Assembly: GCA_003560495.1 (NCBI GenBank)
Contig: PWLM01000204.1
Span: forward strand, 1-53,661
Direction of reading: 5' to 3'
Length of the DNA: 53,661 bases
From: Bacillus sp. (in: firmicutes)
Lineage (GTDB): Bacteria > Bacillota > Bacilli > Bacillales > Salisediminibacteriaceae
This document shows, piece by piece, positions 52,111 through 53,661 of the stretch. The position numbers were made by a program, and so were the translations under genes. The notes beneath the pieces are model-generated. The model saw nothing but the letters and a program-made list of their open reading frames with translations. It searched no databases and was not told the origin of the DNA. How positions within the stretch are numbered: the first letter of the stretch is position 1; each line of letters opens with the position of its first letter.

Positions 52111-52845
52111 ATGCTGAGTTTTAGAAATGTCAGTGTAGTATACGAAAAGGGAGAAGCCCCCGCATTAAACAATATTAATTTGGAAATCAGTCCAGAAGAG
52201 TTTGTGTGCGTACTCGGAAGAAGCGGTGCCGGTAAGTCTACATTTATACGTACTATTAACGGTCTTCAGACACCGACGGCCGGCACGGTTACAGTGCTTG
52301 GGAATGAATTAAACTGTCTGAAAGAAAAAAGGCTGCGTAAACTTCGTTCAGAAATCGGCATGATCTTCCAGCACTTTCACTTAATACCCAGGATGTCAGT
52401 GAAACAAAACGTCTACACCGGCCGATTTGGCCAGCGTCCGGCCTGGAAAAATATGCTTGGTTTATATTCTGACGAAGAAAGAATGCTTGCAGACTCTTAT
52501 TTAAAAGAAGTAGGCTTGTATGAATTTCGTGAGCGCAGAGTAGAAAGGCTTAGTGGAGGCCAAAAGCAGCGGGTAGGTATCGCAAGAGCAATGGTACAGG
52601 AGCCTTCTATACTGCTCGGTGATGAACCGGTCGCAAGCCTTGATCCGACAACTTCGGATCATATATTTCAGCTGCTGAAGTCGCTCCATCGGAAACGAAA
52701 GCTGACCACTATCATTAATGTGCATGATATCGAACTTGCTGAAAAATTTGCTACCCGTATTATCGGTTTGAAAAACGGTGAAATCGTGTTTAATGGCACG
52801 CCGGACGAAATGACTAAAATGGATCTTCAGCATATTTATAAGTAA
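52111..52845 (+). CDS. phnC: Phosphonate-type ABC transporter ATPase
   Basis: 244 residues; GGGGGGTGAATGC precedes the ATG. Walker A GRSGAGKST (37-45), signature LSGGQKQRVGIARA, Walker B ILLGDEPVASLD and the switch His in INVHDIELA. Powers PhnE. In most operons phnC comes first; here it is last, 134 bp after phnE, with a 46-codon frame of no clear meaning between. Confidence 0.93.
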   Translation: MLSFRNVSVVYEKGEAPALNNINLEISPEEFVCVLGRSGAGKSTFIRTINGLQTPTAGTVTVLGNELNCLKEKRLRKLRSEIGMIFQHFHLIPRMSVKQNVYTGRFGQRPAWKNMLGLYSDEERMLADSYLKEVGLYEFRERRVERLSGGQKQRVGIARAMVQEPSILLGDEPVASLDPTTSDHIFQLLKSLHRKRKLTTIINVHDIELAEKFATRIIGLKNGEIVFNGTPDEMTKMDLQHIYK

Positions 52846-53022
52846 ATGGAATAAGATAACAGGAAGCGTTTGCAAGAATTTCTGTTATAAGCTAGGATAA
52901 ATACAAGTGGATCTCTGTAGTTAATTTCAAGCATGTATATAAAATGGAAGGTTTGAAGTTAAAGTATGTCGAAGTTATTACCGGTATTTATCATGTAAGA
53001 GTACAAATCGAAAGGTGGGTTA
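52846..53022. other. Short intergenic stretch before the GNAT gene
   Basis: GGAAGCGTTTGCAA at about 52863 resembles a cre but misses key positions. No terminator for the phn operon is visible. Confidence 0.3.
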
Positions 53023-53526
53023 ATGATGTTTTGCAGAAGAGCAGTGAAAGAAGATATAGAAGATATTCGGGACATTGCTGTGCAGTCCTGGCATGATACC
53101 TATGAAGGAATAATTCCAAGGGAGTCACAGACTAAATATTTAGAAAAATACTATAGCGAAGAGCGTCTGCAGGAACGTATTGATAAAAATCATATGTTTG
53201 TCTGTGAAAAAGCCGGGCGCGTAATTGGCTTCGCCAGCTTTTTTTATGAAACAGTAGATTCAGCGGAAGTTGAAGCTATATATGTACTTCCAGGTGCACA
53301 AAGAGAAGGTGTGGGATCTGCTTTGATGAGACATTTATGGAGTCATATGCAGAACGTAAGAGAGTTGTATATAGATATTGAATCAGGAAATGAAAAAGCT
53401 GAGAATTTTTATAAGTTGAGCGGTTTTGAATTCCAAACAGAGTTCGAAGAAGATTTTGAAGGCCACCGATTAAAAACGAAGCGTCTTCGAATGAGAGCGG
53501 AAGATGAAAAACTGCACCGTCTGTAA
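53023..53526 (+). CDS. GNAT-family N-acetyltransferase
   Basis: 167 residues; AAAGGTGGG precedes two adjacent ATGs at 53023 and 53026, the second being better spaced. RRAVKEDIEDIRDIAVQSWH opens the fold; the acetyl-CoA loop is VLPGAQREGVGSALM (about 93-107), then ENFYKLSGFE. RimI-like single-domain enzyme of unknown substrate. Monocistronic with terminator. Confidence 0.85.
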   Translation: MMFCRRAVKEDIEDIRDIAVQSWHDTYEGIIPRESQTKYLEKYYSEERLQERIDKNHMFVCEKAGRVIGFASFFYETVDSAEVEAIYVLPGAQREGVGSALMRHLWSHMQNVRELYIDIESGNEKAENFYKLSGFEFQTEFEEDFEGHRLKTKRLRMRAEDEKLHRL

Positions 53527-53527
53527 T

Positions 53528-53570
53528 AAAGAAGCAGTCTGCCGGTTCATGGCAGACTGCTTCTTTATAT
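53528..53570 (+). terminator. Terminator after the GNAT gene
   Basis: AAAGAAGCAGTCTGCC and GGCAGACTGCTTCTTT pair around GGTTCAT-type loop, then TATAT. Confidence 0.9.
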
Positions 53571-53631
53571 ATTGAGTTAATAAATTACACTGTGCTTACC
53601 AGCAGCCCGGACTTTTGAGCGTTTTTTTAAA

Positions 53632-53661
53632 AGCTGTGTTAAAGTCTGTCTGCTGTTGATA
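53632..53661 (+). repeat. Left end of another dispersed repeat, cut by window edge
   Basis: AGCTGTGTTAAAGTCTGTCT followed by GCTGTTGATA matches the left end of copy A (AGCTATGTTAAAGTTCGCTG, then TTGACTA). Confidence 0.55.

Noticed and set aside
52860-52876. cre-like GGAAGCGTTTGCAA before the GNAT gene
   Set aside because: Three mismatches to the cre consensus and no functional link to carbon control.

Overview
The window reads as chromosomal DNA of a low-to-mid GC Gram-positive of the family Bacillaceae. The best evidence is gene order: fabH-fabF, trpS, then yjbC-spx-mecA-coiA-pepF-yjbH-yjbI-yjbK-yjbL-relQ-nadK-rluD-like-prpE-fabI follows the Bacillus subtilis yja/yjb region almost gene for gene. 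Strong AGGAGG-type ribosome binding sites, frequent GTG/TTG starts, a tryptophan T-box, a yybP-ykoY-type leader, CcpA cre-like sites and FapR-like operators agree. Very acidic exported proteins (the PhnD lipoprotein and the SpoIID-family protein) hint at a salt- or alkali-adapted species, but that is inference. I see no rRNA, tRNA, CRISPR array or complete insertion sequence.

Layout. 1-11.6 kb is accessory: an MFS fragment cut by the window edge, a small membrane protein, a membrane-anchored alpha/beta hydrolase, a roughly 430-nt structured RNA candidate with its own terminator and a SigB-like promoter, a stress-protein-like gene, an EgtB-like/MOSC gene pair, two small proteins, a SpoIIAA-like protein, a nitrilase-family amidohydrolase, an arginine-deiminase-fold hydrolase and a DUF2254 membrane protein. 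12.2-20.3 kb holds a secreted SpoIID-domain protein with six Ig-like repeats, an acyl-CoA synthetase, and CstA transcribed divergently from it; the two divergent genes each carry a cre-like site, fitting catabolite control of carbon-starvation functions. 20.3-25.5 kb holds a CORY-CC-star/ArsA-type ATPase pair (the ATPase carries an apparent frameshift near its end), a MerR-like coiled-coil protein, a 31-residue membrane peptide and a GSA-aminomutase-like aminotransferase, interleaved with dispersed repeats.

25.8-46.9 kb is the conserved core. It begins and ends with type II fatty-acid synthesis genes under FapR-like control. Between them are trpS with its T-box, a transporter and HD-hydrolase block (29.9-32.9 kb), and the Spx circuit: Spx, the MecA adaptor, the SpxH/YjbH adaptor coupled to a truncated haemoglobin, then the YjbK-YjbL and RelQ-NadK-RluD-like genes and PrpE. 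46.9-53.7 kb is accessory again: a 14-helix-type MFS exporter, an FMN reductase, small proteins, and a phosphonate-type ABC importer (PhnD-PhnE-PhnC) headed by an unknown gene, then a GNAT acetyltransferase.

A family of intergenic repeats (about 320-330 bp when near complete, with imperfect terminal inverted repeats) is scattered through the accessory parts and looks like a MITE. Several genes too short for routine ORF calling are listed with their ribosome binding sites. Two frameshifts sit in homopolymers and could be real decay or assembly errors.
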